A stretch of DNA of 64,000 nt from Solibacillus sp. R5-41 (GCF_002736105.1 NZ_CP024123.1:922001-986000), one strand, 5' to 3'. Positions 7,684 through 18,600 are shown, counted from the stretch's first letter. The notes: generated from the sequence alone by a model not told the origin. Made by a program: numbers and translations.

Positions 7684-8363
7684 TTGAATTAATAAATTTA
7701 TCGAAGCGTTATAAGGGCTACCGCGGACTCGGGCCAATTAATTACAAGATAAAGCCAGGGAAAATTACGGCACTTGTCGGTGAAAACGGGGCGGGAAAAA
7801 GTACGCTCATCAAATTATTAATGCGTCAAATTCAACCTGAAGACGGTACGATTACCGGCATAGACTCCCATCGTATTCGTTTTATGCCCGATGATTTAGA
7901 GTTTCCAACAACATTGAAGATTAATGAAATAATGAAGCTATTAGGTCAGCTGAAAAAATGTTCGGATGCTGAGCAACAACGCATATTACACCTTGTCGGA
8001 TTGGAACGCGCTACAAATGATGTTGTACGAAACTTATCGAAAGGAATGCGTCAGCGATTAAATTGGGCTCAAAGCATGTTAGGGGAAAGTGATTTATATA
8101 TTTTAGATGAGCCGACAAACGGGTTGGATCCGTATTGGATTTCCAAACTAAAAAAACAATTATTACAGGAAAAAGAGCAAGGTCAAACGATTTTATTTTC
8201 GACGCATTTATTAGCAACAGTTGATGAAATAGCGGATGAAGTGCTAATGATTCAAAATGGGGAAGCTATTTTAGCTGGATCTGTACAGCAGGTAAAGGCG
8301 CAGTATGGCGTGACAAATTTAGAGCAGCTATGGCTCATGCTACGCAAAGATAATGAAGGATAA
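7680..8363 (+). CDS. nosF: NosF-like ABC transporter ATP-binding protein
   Basis: A 227-residue ABC ATPase. Walker A GENGAGKST is at residues 34–42, the signature is LSKGMRQRL near 119, and Walker B with D-loop is ILDEPTNGLDP near 140; the switch His is in FSTHL. It is short, as is usual for NosF and other ABC-2 partners. It is the energising partner of the preceding permease in copper-site assembly with NosD. The ATG at 7680 has AAGGAG at about ten bases. No clear terminator follows before recG. Confidence 0.82.
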   Translation: MIELINLSKRYKGYRGLGPINYKIKPGKITALVGENGAGKSTLIKLLMRQIQPEDGTITGIDSHRIRFMPDDLEFPTTLKINEIMKLLGQLKKCSDAEQQRILHLVGLERATNDVVRNLSKGMRQRLNWAQSMLGESDLYILDEPTNGLDPYWISKLKKQLLQEKEQGQTILFSTHLLATVDEIADEVLMIQNGEAILAGSVQQVKAQYGVTNLEQLWLMLRKDNEG

Positions 8364-8461
8364 AGTGAAGGGGCGTATTTGATAACAATAAACACGAACA
8401 TGTGCGCCTATTTTGTGCTATGCTATGAAAATAAAGTATGCGTAGAAGGAGGTGGCGGGAG

Positions 8462-10501
8462 TTGATACATGAACCAGTATCGAGTTTAAAAGGAGTCGGT
8501 AAGGAAACTGCGGAAAATCTAGAGAAGCTGGGTATTCATACGATTGCTGATTTAATATGGACATTTCCTTATCGGCATGAAGATTTCCGTTTAAAAGATT
8601 TAGTGGAGACGCCCCATAATGAACGCGTTACGATTGAGGCGCGTGTTGAAAGTGCCCCTACAGCTTTATTTTTAGGGAAGAATAAATCGCGTTTACAATT
8701 TACCGCCCTTGCTGGGAGGCATTTAGTAAAGGTCGTATTTTTCAATCAAAATTATTTGCGTCAAAAATTAGCGCCAGGGATGGTCGTCACTGTTACAGGG
8801 AAATGGGACCGTGGGCGCCAAGTGATCGTTGGCTCCTCGGTATCCTTTGGACCTAAAACAGAGCAGGTCGATTTTGAACCGGTATATAGTTTAAAAGGGA
8901 ATATTCAACAAAAACGTTTCCGTAAATATATGCGTCAAGCGCTGGATGTTGCTGCAGCTGAGCTCGCTGAATCTTTACCGTTAAAATTGCGAGAGGACTA
9001 TCAATTGCTAGCCGTTCAAGAAGCGCTGGAGGGGGTTCACTTTCCAACAGATGCACAGCATTCAAAACAAGCTCGTCGTCGTTTCGTTTATGAGGAATTA
9101 TTAGATTTTCAGTTGCGCATTCAAGCCTTACGAAAGGTGAATAAGGAAAACGAAAAAGGTATTTCTATTCACTATAATTTAATCAAGCTAAAGGAATTTA
9201 TCGCGACATTGCCGTATGAATTGACTGGTGCGCAAAAACGGGTTGTCAATGAAATTTGTAAAGATTTATTGCTGCAACAGCGCATGAATCGTTTATTGCA
9301 AGGGGATGTAGGGTCAGGAAAAACGGTTGTTGCGGCACTTGGGTTATATGCAGCAGTCACAGCAGGCTTTCAAGGGGCACTTATGGCACCAACCGAAATT
9401 TTAGCTGAGCAGCATGCAGAAAGCTTACATACTTGGTTTGATCCAATCGGTGTAAAGGTTGCCTTGCTTTCAGGCTCTACAAAAGCAAAAGCGCGCCGTG
9501 AATTATTGGCACAATTAGCAAATGGTGAAATTGATATTCTCATCGGCACACATGCGTTAATTCAACCAGATGTTGTCTTTCATAAATTAGGTTTTGTTAT
9601 TACGGATGAGCAGCACCGCTTTGGAGTCGAGCAACGTCGGGTTTTGCGTGAAAAGGGTGAAAATCCAGATGTGTTATTTATGACAGCAACACCAATTCCT
9701 CGAACACTTGCCATTACAGCATTTGGGGAAATGGACGTTTCAATTATTGATGAGTTGCCAGCTGGTCGAAAAGAAATTGAAACGCACTGGATGAAAAAAG
9801 AGCAAATGAATAGCGTGTTAATGCGTATGGCAAAGGAATTAGAAGCTGGACGACAAGCGTATGTCATAACACCGTTAATCGAGGAATCCGAAAAGCTGGA
9901 TGTACAAAATGCAGTAGAGGCATATGAACATTTGCAAGCTTATTTTGGCAATAAATTTAAAGTAGGTTTAATGCATGGAAAACTACATTCAGATGAAAAA
10001 GATGCGGTTATGCGTGCGTTTAGTGATGGAACGATTCATGTGTTAGTATCCACAACGGTTGTAGAGGTAGGGGTGAATGTTCCGAATGCGACATTTATGA
10101 CCATTTATGATGCCGAACGTTTTGGACTAGCACAGCTGCATCAGCTCCGAGGACGAGTAGGGCGTGGTGAACATCAATCGTATTGTGTGTTAATAGCGGA
10201 TCCAAAAACGGATGAAGGAAAAGAACGAATGACGTCTATGACCGAGACTAATGACGGATTCCGGCTTGCTGAAAAGGATTTGGAATTACGTGGCTCGGGT
10301 GATTTTTTCGGGAAAAGACAAAGTGGCCTTCCAGAATTTAAATTAGCAGATCTCGTTCATGATTATCGTGCGCTTGAAATAGCAAGACAAGATGCGGCGC
10401 GTATGCTGTATGATGAAGATTTTTGGCAACAACCAGATTATGCTGTGTTAAGAGAAAAACTAGTCGATTCAGGTATTCTTGAAGGAGAACGAATCGATTA
10501 A
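8462..10501 (+). CDS. recG: ATP-dependent DNA helicase RecG
   Basis: A 679-residue helicase that rewinds and regresses stalled replication forks and processes Holliday junctions. The N-terminal wedge/OB domain starts with SSLKGVGKETAENL. Helicase motifs include Walker A GDVGSGKT near residue 281, DEQH near 381 (RecG uses DEQH rather than DEAD), TATPIPRT and QLRGRVGRG. The start is TTG 8462, because GGAGG at 8448–8452 sits nine bases upstream. The ATG at 8438 lies before that ribosome binding site. The position before fapR is conserved, but a VOC-fold gene intervenes here. Confidence 0.94.
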   Translation: MIHEPVSSLKGVGKETAENLEKLGIHTIADLIWTFPYRHEDFRLKDLVETPHNERVTIEARVESAPTALFLGKNKSRLQFTALAGRHLVKVVFFNQNYLRQKLAPGMVVTVTGKWDRGRQVIVGSSVSFGPKTEQVDFEPVYSLKGNIQQKRFRKYMRQALDVAAAELAESLPLKLREDYQLLAVQEALEGVHFPTDAQHSKQARRRFVYEELLDFQLRIQALRKVNKENEKGISIHYNLIKLKEFIATLPYELTGAQKRVVNEICKDLLLQQRMNRLLQGDVGSGKTVVAALGLYAAVTAGFQGALMAPTEILAEQHAESLHTWFDPIGVKVALLSGSTKAKARRELLAQLANGEIDILIGTHALIQPDVVFHKLGFVITDEQHRFGVEQRRVLREKGENPDVLFMTATPIPRTLAITAFGEMDVSIIDELPAGRKEIETHWMKKEQMNSVLMRMAKELEAGRQAYVITPLIEESEKLDVQNAVEAYEHLQAYFGNKFKVGLMHGKLHSDEKDAVMRAFSDGTIHVLVSTTVVEVGVNVPNATFMTIYDAERFGLAQLHQLRGRVGRGEHQSYCVLIADPKTDEGKERMTSMTETNDGFRLAEKDLELRGSGDFFGKRQSGLPEFKLADLVHDYRALEIARQDAARMLYDEDFWQQPDYAVLREKLVDSGILEGERID

Positions 10502-10592
10502 GGGTGTTTAAAAAGTGAATTTTACGGTAAAATTAAACAGGAATAATTCATAATTACAAAGACTATTATAAATGAAGAAGAGGTGCAAAAGA

Positions 10593-11015
10593 ATGTCTAA
10601 AATGACTCCTTATTTAGTATTCAACGGTGAAACAAGAGAAGCGGTAGAATTGTATGCAAAAGCTTTCAATGCAAAAAATGTGGTAATTTCAACATTTGGT
10701 GAAATGCCACCTAATCCGGAGCATCCAATTCCGAAAGAGGCAAAAGATTTAGTCATGCATGCGTTTATTGAATTAGAAAACAGTAAAATGATGTTTTCGG
10801 ACACTTTTCCAGGTTCTCCACAGGTAACGAAAGGTGACAATATAACGCTTGCCTATACGTCGGACAATGAGCAAGAATTACGTACGATATTTGAACTGTT
10901 TGCCAACGGAGGTAGCGTAACCATGCCATTGCAAGAAACATTTTGGAGTAAATGCTATGGACAAGTGACGGATAAGTTCGGAATCGCGTGGCAATTAAGC
11001 CATGAATTAGAGTAG
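10593..11015 (+). CDS. VOC/PhnB-like family protein (glyoxalase fold)
   Basis: A 140-residue protein related to PhnB and the '3-demethylubiquinone methyltransferase' family, which share the vicinal oxygen chelate fold. It shows YLVFNGETREAVELYAKAF at the N-terminus, FSDTFPG in the middle and a C-terminal WSKCYGQVTDKFGIAWQL. Its substrate is unknown and it is not expected to be a methyltransferase. The ATG at 10593 has AGAGGTG at the right distance; an upstream ATG (10572) precedes that site. It stands alone between recG and the fapR operon and ends in its own terminator, so it looks like an insertion in the ancestral order. Confidence 0.8.
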   Translation: MSKMTPYLVFNGETREAVELYAKAFNAKNVVISTFGEMPPNPEHPIPKEAKDLVMHAFIELENSKMMFSDTFPGSPQVTKGDNITLAYTSDNEQELRTIFELFANGGSVTMPLQETFWSKCYGQVTDKFGIAWQLSHELE

Positions 11016-11023
11016 AATCGGTG

Positions 11024-11058
11024 GAACGTAACAAAAAACTGTTGCGTTCTTTTTTTTA
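11024..11058 (+). terminator. Terminator after the VOC-fold gene
   Basis: GAACGTAAC (11024–11032) pairs with GTTGCGTTC (11041–11049) with one wobble, followed by eight T residues. Confidence 0.85.
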
Positions 11059-11068
11059 TCCATGTATA

Positions 11069-11097
11069 TTGGTATTAGTACCAAGTGCTAATACTAA
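11069..11097 (+). promoter_or_regulatory. Candidate promoter of the fapR operon
   Basis: TTGGTA (11069–11074) and TACTAA (11092–11097) are 17 bases apart. The FapR operator fills the spacer exactly. The -10 box is a weak match. Confidence 0.5.
11073..11093 (+). promoter_or_regulatory. FapR operator
   Basis: TTAGTACCAAGTGCTAA (11075–11091) matches the FapR inverted-repeat box, which has a TTAGTACC half-site and a TACTAA-like second half. Extending outward, TA (11073–11074) and TA (11092–11093) keep the dyad. FapR binds this site without malonyl-CoA, so the operon would be autoregulated and induced when malonyl-CoA accumulates. Confidence 0.85.
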
Positions 11098-11126
11098 TCA
11101 AAGAGAAAATTGAAGGCAGGTAATAA

Positions 11127-11702
11127 ATGCGTATGAAGCGTTCCAAAAAAGAGCGTCAGTCGTTATTGACGGAAAAAATTACTGATAATCCATTCGTCAC
11201 AGATGAACAACTAGCAGCTGAGTTTAATGTGAGCGTTCAAACGATTCGATTAGATCGTATGGAGCTTGCAATACCGGAATTGCGAGAACGCATTAAAGAT
11301 GTTGCTGCAAAAAAATATGATGAAGTAAAATCACTGCCACTCGATGAAGTAATCGGTGAAATAATTGACATAGAGTTAGATAATCGTGCATTATCGATTT
11401 TTGATGTAAGCTCAGAGCATGTTTTTCAACGTAATGGAATTGCCCGAGGGCATCATTTATTTGCACAGGCCAATTCGCTTGCAGTAGCGGTAATTGATGA
11501 TGAGCTAGCATTAACGGCAAAATCCAATGTGGCTTTTGTGAAACCTGTTCGAGCAGGTGATCGTGTTGTTACAAAAGCGATTGTTACGGGAAAGCAACCT
11601 GAAAAAAATCGTACATTCATAGAAGTGATTTCGACCGTTGATAATGAAGTTGTATTCAAGGGTGACTTTGAAATGTACCGCACGAAAGGTGAAGAGAAAT
11701 GA
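11127..11702 (+). CDS. fapR: Transcription factor FapR, fatty acid and phospholipid regulator
   Basis: A 191-residue repressor of lipid synthesis genes. The N-terminal helix-turn-helix ([21 protein letters not shown], about residues 25–45) is followed by a linker helix. The C-terminal hot-dog domain, from about residue 75, binds malonyl-CoA. An operator of the right sequence lies just upstream, and the lipid genes plsX-fabD-fabG-acpP follow directly. The ATG at 11127 has AAGGCAGGT upstream. The stop overlaps the plsX start. Confidence 0.94.
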   Translation: MRMKRSKKERQSLLTEKITDNPFVTDEQLAAEFNVSVQTIRLDRMELAIPELRERIKDVAAKKYDEVKSLPLDEVIGEIIDIELDNRALSIFDVSSEHVFQRNGIARGHHLFAQANSLAVAVIDDELALTAKSNVAFVKPVRAGDRVVTKAIVTGKQPEKNRTFIEVISTVDNEVVFKGDFEMYRTKGEEK

Positions 11703-12697
11703 TGAAATTAGCAGTAGATGGTATGGGTGGAGATAACGCCCCGCAAGCGATTGTGCAAGGTGTCCTATTAGCACTTGCGGATTTTCCGAATGTTGAAATC
11801 CAGCTATATGGTGATGAACAAAAAATGGCGCCATTTATCCAGCAGCATGAACGCTTACAAGTAATTCATTGCGCAGAAGTTGTTGAAGCTGAGGACGATC
11901 CAGCAAGAGCGGTACGTCGTAAAAAAGATTCGTCGATGACACGTATGCTAGAAGCGGTTGCAGAAGGTCGTGCACATGCGTGCTTATCTGCGGGGAATAC
12001 AGGTGCTTTAATGGCAGGCGGATTATTTAAAGTAGGTCGTATTGATGGTGTTGCGCGCCCAGCACTTGCCACAACATTACCGACGATAAACGGCGATGGC
12101 TTTTTAATGCTCGATTTAGGAGCAAATGCAGAGGCAAAGCCTGAAAATTTATTACAATATGCAATCATGGGCGACATTTATGTGAAAAAAGTACGTGCTC
12201 AAAAATCGCCACGTGTAGGGTTATTGAACATCGGTACTGAAGAAAAAAAAGGAAATGATTTAACAAAATCCGCGTTTACACTGCTAAACGAAGCCAATTT
12301 CAATTTTGAAGGCAATGTGGAAGCACGTGAATTATTAAATGGGGTAGCGGATGTTGTTGTAACGGATGGCTTTACAGGAAATATGGTGCTTAAAAGTATT
12401 GAAGGGACAGCAGGAACGATTTTCAAAATGTTAAAGGATTCGTTTATGTCTTCTACAAAATCAAAGCTAGCCGCTGTTTTAGTTAAAAATGACTTAAAAC
12501 AACTAAAAGATAAAATGGATTATACCGAGTATGGTGGTGCTGCATTATTTGGCCTGAAGTCACCAGTCATTAAAGCGCACGGTTCATCTAATCCAAAGGC
12601 AATTTACAGTGCGATTCGTCAAGCGCATATTATGGTAGAGCATAATGTATGTGAAACCATTGCTGAAACGATTGCACAAATGCCAATAACAGAGTAA
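11699..12697 (+). CDS. plsX: Phosphate acyltransferase PlsX
   Basis: A 332-residue cytosolic enzyme that converts acyl-ACP and phosphate to acyl-phosphate, the donor for PlsY in phosphatidic acid synthesis. The characteristic start is [14 protein letters not shown], with [14 protein letters not shown] and [10 protein letters not shown] motifs further in. Two adjacent ATGs exist at 11699 and 11702, overlapping the fapR stop; AAAGGTG at 11685–11691 serves either. It is part of the FapR-controlled operon and links functionally to FakA upstream, which also produces acyl-phosphate. Confidence 0.95.
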   Translation: MMKLAVDGMGGDNAPQAIVQGVLLALADFPNVEIQLYGDEQKMAPFIQQHERLQVIHCAEVVEAEDDPARAVRRKKDSSMTRMLEAVAEGRAHACLSAGNTGALMAGGLFKVGRIDGVARPALATTLPTINGDGFLMLDLGANAEAKPENLLQYAIMGDIYVKKVRAQKSPRVGLLNIGTEEKKGNDLTKSAFTLLNEANFNFEGNVEARELLNGVADVVVTDGFTGNMVLKSIEGTAGTIFKMLKDSFMSSTKSKLAAVLVKNDLKQLKDKMDYTEYGGAALFGLKSPVIKAHGSSNPKAIYSAIRQAHIMVEHNVCETIAETIAQMPITE

Positions 12698-12723
12698 TTT
12701 CTATTCACAAAGGGGAACTTATA

Positions 12724-13677
12724 ATGACAAAAATTGCTTTTATTTTTCCGGGGCAAGGTTCGCAAACAGTAGGGATGGGAGCGGGCTTTGTTGCTAGTAA
12801 CGAAAAAAGTAAGGGATTTTATGAGCGTGCGGATGAAGTGTTAGGTTTTGCGTTAACGGATTATATGTTAAATGGTCCGCAAGAAAAACTGACATTAACG
12901 TATCATGCTCAGCCTGCTTTATTAACAACAGGTGTAATGATTGCACAACAATTACAAGATGCAGGGATTACACCGGATTTTACAGCGGGGCATTCACTAG
13001 GGGAGTATAGTGCGTTTGTTGTCTCGAACGTATTAACGTTTGAAGACGCGGTAACGACAGTTCATAGACGGGGTGTATTTATGGACGAGGCGGTACCTGC
13101 CGGACAAGGAGCGATGGCTGCGATTTTAGCGTTAGACGGTGAAACGTTAGCGGCTGTTTGTCAAGAAGTGTCTGATGCAGGAGAAGTAGTGCAAGTAGCT
13201 AACTTCAACTGTCCTGGTCAAATTGTGATTTCAGGGACGAAACAAGGTGTCGATATGGCATGTGTAAAAGCGAAAGAAGCGGGTGCAAAACGAGCGCTAC
13301 CGTTAGTTGTGAGCGGTCCATTCCATTCGTCATTAATGCAACTGGCGGCGGATAAATTGGCGGCGGTTGTAGAGGAACTTTCATTAAATGAACCTCAAAT
13401 ACCGGTTGTCAGTAATGTGACATCACAAATTTTAACAGATGTAGAACAGATCAAGCGTGAAATGGTTGACCAAGTAACGAATTCTGTTCAATGGGAAAAA
13501 AATATTGAAAAGCTTATCGCAGATGGTGTTACGGTATTCATCGAATGTGGTCCAGGTAAAGTATTATCTGGTTTAGTGAAAAAAATTGATCGAAGTGTGC
13601 AAACATATTGTGTCTATGACGAGGAGAGCTTAGCGCAAGTTGTTGAAGCATCAAAGGAGTGGACACAATGGGTTTAA
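12724..13677 (+). CDS. fabD: Malonyl-CoA:ACP transacylase
   Basis: A 317-residue enzyme transferring malonyl groups from CoA to acyl carrier protein. The N-terminal FPGQGSQ and the catalytic serine motif GHSLGEYSA (Ser91) are intact. GPFHSSLM supplies the active-site His near residue 200, and the C-terminal GPGKVLSGL is typical. AAAGGGGAA precedes the ATG. Its end overlaps the fabG start. Confidence 0.95.
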   Translation: MTKIAFIFPGQGSQTVGMGAGFVASNEKSKGFYERADEVLGFALTDYMLNGPQEKLTLTYHAQPALLTTGVMIAQQLQDAGITPDFTAGHSLGEYSAFVVSNVLTFEDAVTTVHRRGVFMDEAVPAGQGAMAAILALDGETLAAVCQEVSDAGEVVQVANFNCPGQIVISGTKQGVDMACVKAKEAGAKRALPLVVSGPFHSSLMQLAADKLAAVVEELSLNEPQIPVVSNVTSQILTDVEQIKREMVDQVTNSVQWEKNIEKLIADGVTVFIECGPGKVLSGLVKKIDRSVQTYCVYDEESLAQVVEASKEWTQWV

Positions 13678-14414
13678 CTGGGAAATGTGCAGTTGTAACA
13701 GGTGCCTCACGCGGTATTGGACGTGCAATAGCACTCGAACTAGCAAGTCAAGGGGCTCAAGTTGTAGTAAACTATAGTGGGAGTGCACAGCAAGCTCAAA
13801 ACGTTGTTGAAGAAATTCAAGCACTTGGTGGGCAAGCCATTGCCGTACAGGCAAATGTTGCGGATACGGATTCTGTCCAACAATTAATGAAAACAGCAAT
13901 GGACACTTTCGGCTCAATTGATATATTAGTCAATAACGCGGGCATTACACGCGACAACTTATTAATGCGTATGAAAGATGACGAGTGGGATGATGTCATC
14001 AATACGAATTTAAAAGGTGTATTTTTATGTACGAAAGCAGTAACACGTCAAATGATGAAACAACGTGCAGGCCGCATTATTAATATTTCTTCAATTGTAG
14101 GTGTTGCAGGAAATCCTGGTCAGGCAAACTATGTCGCGGCAAAAGCAGGCGTTATTGGATTAACAAAAACAACGGCACAGGAACTAGCGAGTCGCAATAT
14201 TTTAGTCAATGCAGTTGCGCCAGGCTTTATTACAACAGAAATGACGGATGGGCTACCAGCGGATTTAAAGGATGCTATGCTCAAGCAAATTCCGTTAGCA
14301 AAATTAGGGCAGCCAGAAGATATCGCAAAAGCAGTGGCGTTTTTTGCCTCAAATAATGCGAACTATATTACCGGACAAACGTTACATATTGATGGCGGTA
14401 TGGTCATGGTATAA
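13668..14414 (+). CDS. fabG: 3-oxoacyl-[ACP] reductase
   Basis: A 248-residue short-chain dehydrogenase that reduces 3-ketoacyl-ACP with NADPH in fatty-acid elongation. It has TGASRGIG (11–18) for cofactor binding, NNAGITRDN, a catalytic serine in INISSIVG, and Tyr155/Lys159 in YVAAK. The ATG at 13668 is eight bases after AAGGAG, inside the end of fabD. It ends in the family-typical GGMVMV. Confidence 0.95.
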   Translation: MGLTGKCAVVTGASRGIGRAIALELASQGAQVVVNYSGSAQQAQNVVEEIQALGGQAIAVQANVADTDSVQQLMKTAMDTFGSIDILVNNAGITRDNLLMRMKDDEWDDVINTNLKGVFLCTKAVTRQMMKQRAGRIINISSIVGVAGNPGQANYVAAKAGVIGLTKTTAQELASRNILVNAVAPGFITTEMTDGLPADLKDAMLKQIPLAKLGQPEDIAKAVAFFASNNANYITGQTLHIDGGMVMV

Positions 14415-14456
14415 AAACGGTACTACCTACACAATCTTTGAGGGGAGGTGACTGAT

Positions 14457-14693
14457 TTGTCTACAGTAGTTGAACGTGTTTCAAAAGTAATCGTTGACCG
14501 CCTAGGCGTTGATGAGAGCGAAGTAAAAGCTGAAGCATCATTCCGTGATGACTTAGGTGCAGATTCATTAGATGTTGTTGAGCTAGTAATGGAACTTGAA
14601 GATGAGTTCGATATGGAAATTTCTGATGAGGATGCAGAGAAAATTGCTACAGTTGGAGATGCAATTTCTTACATTGAGAAAAAAATTAGCTAA
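14457..14693 (+). CDS. acpP: Acyl carrier protein
   Basis: A 78-residue, very acidic carrier protein. Ser37 in the GADSLD motif is the phosphopantetheine attachment site. It is the acyl carrier for FabD, FabG and PlsX encoded upstream. I place the start at TTG 14457: the strong site GGGGAGGTG (14442–14450) is eight bases before it. A GTG at 14448 would lie inside that ribosome site. A TTG start for such a highly expressed protein is notable. A strong terminator follows. Confidence 0.95.
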   Translation: MSTVVERVSKVIVDRLGVDESEVKAEASFRDDLGADSLDVVELVMELEDEFDMEISDEDAEKIATVGDAISYIEKKIS

Positions 14694-14701
14694 TTCCATA
14701 T

Positions 14702-14748
14702 AGAGGCATGCTATCGCAAATTTATTTTTGTGATAGGTGCCTCTTTTT
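14702..14748 (+). terminator. Terminator after acpP
   Basis: A long stem starts with GAGGCA (14703–14708), closes with the partner GTGCCTC, and has inner pairing GCTATC/GATAG. It is followed by TTTTT. It ends the fapR operon. Confidence 0.88.
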
Positions 14749-14865
14749 GGTTGTTATAAAGGAAATTATGTATGTGGAATTGCAGGTGAAAGGTATGTAT
14801 CCTGTTAAATGTGGACGCAATTATGCCGAGGTGTAATCTATCGTTAATTTTTTGACTGAATACCT

Positions 14866-14894
14866 TTGCACATTGCTATGGAACAAGGTAAACT
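14866..14894 (+). promoter_or_regulatory. Candidate sigma-A promoter for rnc-smc-ftsY
   Basis: TTGCAC (14866–14871) and TAAACT (14889–14894) are separated by 17 bases, 35 bases before the rnc start. Confidence 0.5.
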
Positions 14895-14929
14895 AAACGA
14901 TAGAAACTAGAAGGAAGGCAGAAAAGTCT

Positions 14930-15691
14930 ATGATGCAAAGAAGAAAAGGGAATAGTCTAAAAGCAGGTGTACTCCCTGAAAAAGTAAGAAATCAATTTCA
15001 AGTTATACAAGAGGAACTGAATATCCATTTCCAAAACACATCTTTATTACACCAAGCCTTTACACATTCATCTTATGTGAATGAGCATCGCCGAAAGTTA
15101 TTTACTGACAACGAACGCTTAGAGTTTTTAGGGGACGCCGTTTTAGAGTTATCTGTGTCGAAATATTTATTTGAAAAATTCCCGCATATGAGTGAAGGAG
15201 AATTGACAAAACTACGTGCTTCAATTGTTTGCGAGCCGTCGTTAGTCATTTTTGCCAATGAATTAAACTTCGGGCATTTTGTCCTTTTAGGTAAAGGGGA
15301 AGAGTTAACGGGAGGTCGTGAACGTCCAGCATTATTAGCGGATGTTTTTGAATCCTTCGTAGGTGCCCTTTATTTAGACCAAGGTTTAACGGCAGTTGTC
15401 GAGTTTTTAGAGCGAATCGTATATCCTAAAGTAGAAATCGGTGCTTTTTCGCATGTGATGGATTTTAAAAGTCAATTACAAGAAATTATCCAACAAACGA
15501 ATAATGGCTTATTGCATTATGAAATTGTGGATGAAAAAGGTCCGGCACATAATCGAACATTCGTATCTCGCGTGTTATTAAATGACCAAGAGCTGGGCAT
15601 TGGAAGAGGGAAATCAAAGAAAGAGGCTGAACAGCAGGCCGCGCAAAGTGCCATGCAAATGTTAAAGCAGTCAAAGCAAGAGGGGGAATAA
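14930..15691 (+). CDS. rnc: Ribonuclease III
   Basis: A 253-residue double-strand-specific endoribonuclease for rRNA and mRNA processing. The catalytic signature [14 protein letters not shown] is near residues 61–74, with the second metal-ligand region [17 protein letters not shown]-terminal dsRNA-binding domain starts near residue 180. The two first codons are both ATG (14930, 14933), with GGAAGG about 11 bases upstream. The stop and the smc start are one base apart, so rnc-smc-ftsY is one unit. Confidence 0.95.
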   Translation: MMQRRKGNSLKAGVLPEKVRNQFQVIQEELNIHFQNTSLLHQAFTHSSYVNEHRRKLFTDNERLEFLGDAVLELSVSKYLFEKFPHMSEGELTKLRASIVCEPSLVIFANELNFGHFVLLGKGEELTGGRERPALLADVFESFVGALYLDQGLTAVVEFLERIVYPKVEIGAFSHVMDFKSQLQEIIQQTNNGLLHYEIVDEKGPAHNRTFVSRVLLNDQELGIGRGKSKKEAEQQAAQSAMQMLKQSKQEGE

Positions 15692-15692
15692 A

Positions 15693-18600
15693 ATGTTCCT
15701 TAAACGACTTGAAGTAGTAGGCTTCAAATCATTCGCAGAAAGAGTTGGAATTGACTTCGTACCAGGGGTTACGGCGGTAGTTGGGCCGAATGGTAGTGGG
15801 AAAAGTAATGTCACGGATGCCATTCGCTGGGTATTAGGCGAGCAGTCAGCCAAATCGTTACGTGGCGCAAAGATGGAAGATGTCATTTTTGCAGGTAGTG
15901 AATCGCGTAAACCGTTAAATTTTGCTGAAGTGACATTAGTATTAGACAATGCAGATGAACGAATTGCCATTCCATATACAGAAATTAGTGTGACAAGACG
16001 CGTGTATCGTTCGGGTGATAGTGAATACTTGTTGAATAATCAGCAATGTCGCTTAAAGGATATTACGGATCTGTTTATGGATTCCGGACTGGGGAAAGAA
16101 GCGTTTTCAATTATTTCTCAAGGACGTGTCGATGAAATTTTAAACAGCCGTCCAGACGACCGACGAAGTATTTTCGAAGAGGCTGCCGGTGTTTTGAAAT
16201 ATAAATTACGCAAGAAAAAAGCAGAGCATAAGCTTGTTGAAACAGATGAAAACTTAAATCGCGTACTCGATATTTTACACGAAATCGAGGTTCGTCTTGA
16301 GCCTTTGAAAATCCAAGCATCCAGTGCGAAAGATTATGTTCGAATGACAACGGAACTAAAAGACTTTGATATTTCGCTCATGGTCCACGATTTATTAGCG
16401 CATGAAAAAACATTAAAAGTATTCGTTGAAGAACATCAAACGTTGTCTACTACGGAAAAAAAGCATGCGACAAATATTGTGGCATTAGAAGAAGTTATAA
16501 ACAAAATCCGTACAGAATTAAAAACAATTGATGATATTCTTGATGCTTCACAAGAACAGCTTGTCGAGGCAAGCTCGGAAGTAGAGCGTTGGGAAGGGCG
16601 AAAAGCGTTAGTTAATGAAAAACGCTCTAATGCTGAAAAACAAATTCAACAATTGCGTGGGAATTGGACGGAAGCGAAGCATGCTGTAACAGACTTGGAG
16701 CTAAATGAGCAAGAAAAGCGCCAGCAGTTTACTGAAAAAAAGGAAGCTGTGCAACAAATTCGTTCTGCCTTAAAGCAACTTGAACAAGCGTTAACACGTA
16801 GCGCTACAGAAATCGAAGAAGAGATTGAAGAAGCAAAAAATACGTATATTAACTTATTAAATGAAGAAGCAACGGTAAAAAATGAACTGAAAAATATTGA
16901 ACAACAGCTTACGCAAGAGCAAGAATCTGTTGAACGTATGTCAGGTCGTTCTACAGTAATGCAAAAGGACTTAGATCAGGCATTAATTTTAAGAGACGTA
17001 ACATTGAAAACGTTAGCGCAAGTAGAGGGAACGATAAAAGAGCAGCTAGGTCGTTATGACATCGCACAAATTCAATTTAAAACTGTAACTGCGGATTTAG
17101 ATGATAAGCAGGCACTTCTTTATAAAGCCTATCAGCATCATCAACAGCTAAAAGCACGAAAAGAAACATTAGCAGAGCTAGAAGCTGATTTCTCAGGTTT
17201 CTTCCACGGTGTTAAGGAAGTGTTATTAGCACGTGATCGCGCACAGTTACAAGGGATTGAAGGCGCGGTAGCTGAACTGATTCAAGTGAATGCATCGTAC
17301 TCACAAGCGATTGAAACAGCATTAGGCGCGGCTTCTCAGCATATAGTTACAGAAACAGAACAACATGCGCAAAAAGCGATTGGTTGGTTAAAGCAAAAAC
17401 GTGCGGGTCGTGCAACATTTTTACCAAAAACGGTTATGCGTTCTCGAAAATTAATGCCACAACAGCTAATGGGTGTACAAGATCACCCCGCATTTATTTC
17501 GCTTGCCTATGAATTAGTTAATTTTGAAGAAGAAAACCGTGCGATTGTTGAAAATTTACTTGGAAATGTCCTTGTTGCGAAAAATTTAGAAGGAGCGAGT
17601 CAAATTGCCCGTCTATGCGGTTTTAAATACCGTATTGTGACACTTGAAGGAGATATTGTAAATGCGGGAGGATCTTTAACTGGTGGTGCGGTAAAACAAC
17701 AAAGTTCATTATTTTCACGAAAAGCTGAGCTGGATAAGTTAACCGAAACATTAGCTGAGATGAATTCGACAATTTCAATTGCAGAGCAAACGGTCGCTAC
17801 GAAAAAAGCTGAGATTGTACAATTACGTCATGATTTAGATGAGATGAAGCTGCAAGGTGACTCGATGCGTGAACAGGAGCAAATTCATCGCGCGAAATTA
17901 TTAGAGCTAGAAATGACGGTTAAAAATTTACAATCAACGGTTTCCATTACGCAATCGGAGCAATCGACGCTATCATCGCGTAAAGAAGTATTATACGAGC
18001 AAAAAGAACGTGCGCAAAAACGCCTTGCTGAGTTAAAGGTAGAATTACAAACTGTGCAACAAAACGTAGATGAATTAACACTTGCTAAAACGCAAAGTGA
18101 AACACAAAAAGACGTTTTAAGAGAACAGCTTGCACAGCAACGTTCAGCGCTTGCAGTTGCACAAGAACAGTTAACACAAGTTCAAGTTTCAATCGCTAGT
18201 ATTGAACTGAATTTAACGAAGGCCCAAGCATTGGTCGAGAAGATTTCCCAGGAAATTGCGTGGATTGAATCGGACGATGGATTAAGTGGTCCTTCACCAG
18301 AAGAATTGGAACAAACAATTGTCGAGTGGACGAATAAAAAGAACGTGCTCAATGAAACGATTCAACAAAAGCGAGAATCTCGAACAGCGCTTCATGAGCA
18401 AGTAACAGAAACAGAGACACAATTGCAAGAAGTGCAACGTGTACATAAAAGCTTTGTGGATGCGTTACGGTCGTTAGAACTAAAACGAAGTCGTGTTGAA
18501 TTTGAAATAACAAATTTGCAACAACAATTATTAGAACAATATGATTTAGATAGTATTTCTGCGCAAGATGAAGCGATTGAAATCGTAGAAGAAGAACAAG

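Noticed and set aside
8364-8461. Terminator or promoter between nosF and recG
   Set aside because: A weak GGCG/CGCC pairing and several -10-like words exist, but no hairpin with a T tract and no well-spaced promoter pair.
11511-11834. 107-residue minus-strand open reading over fapR-plsX
   Set aside because: It is fully antisense to two well-supported genes, with no family likeness and no ribosome site.
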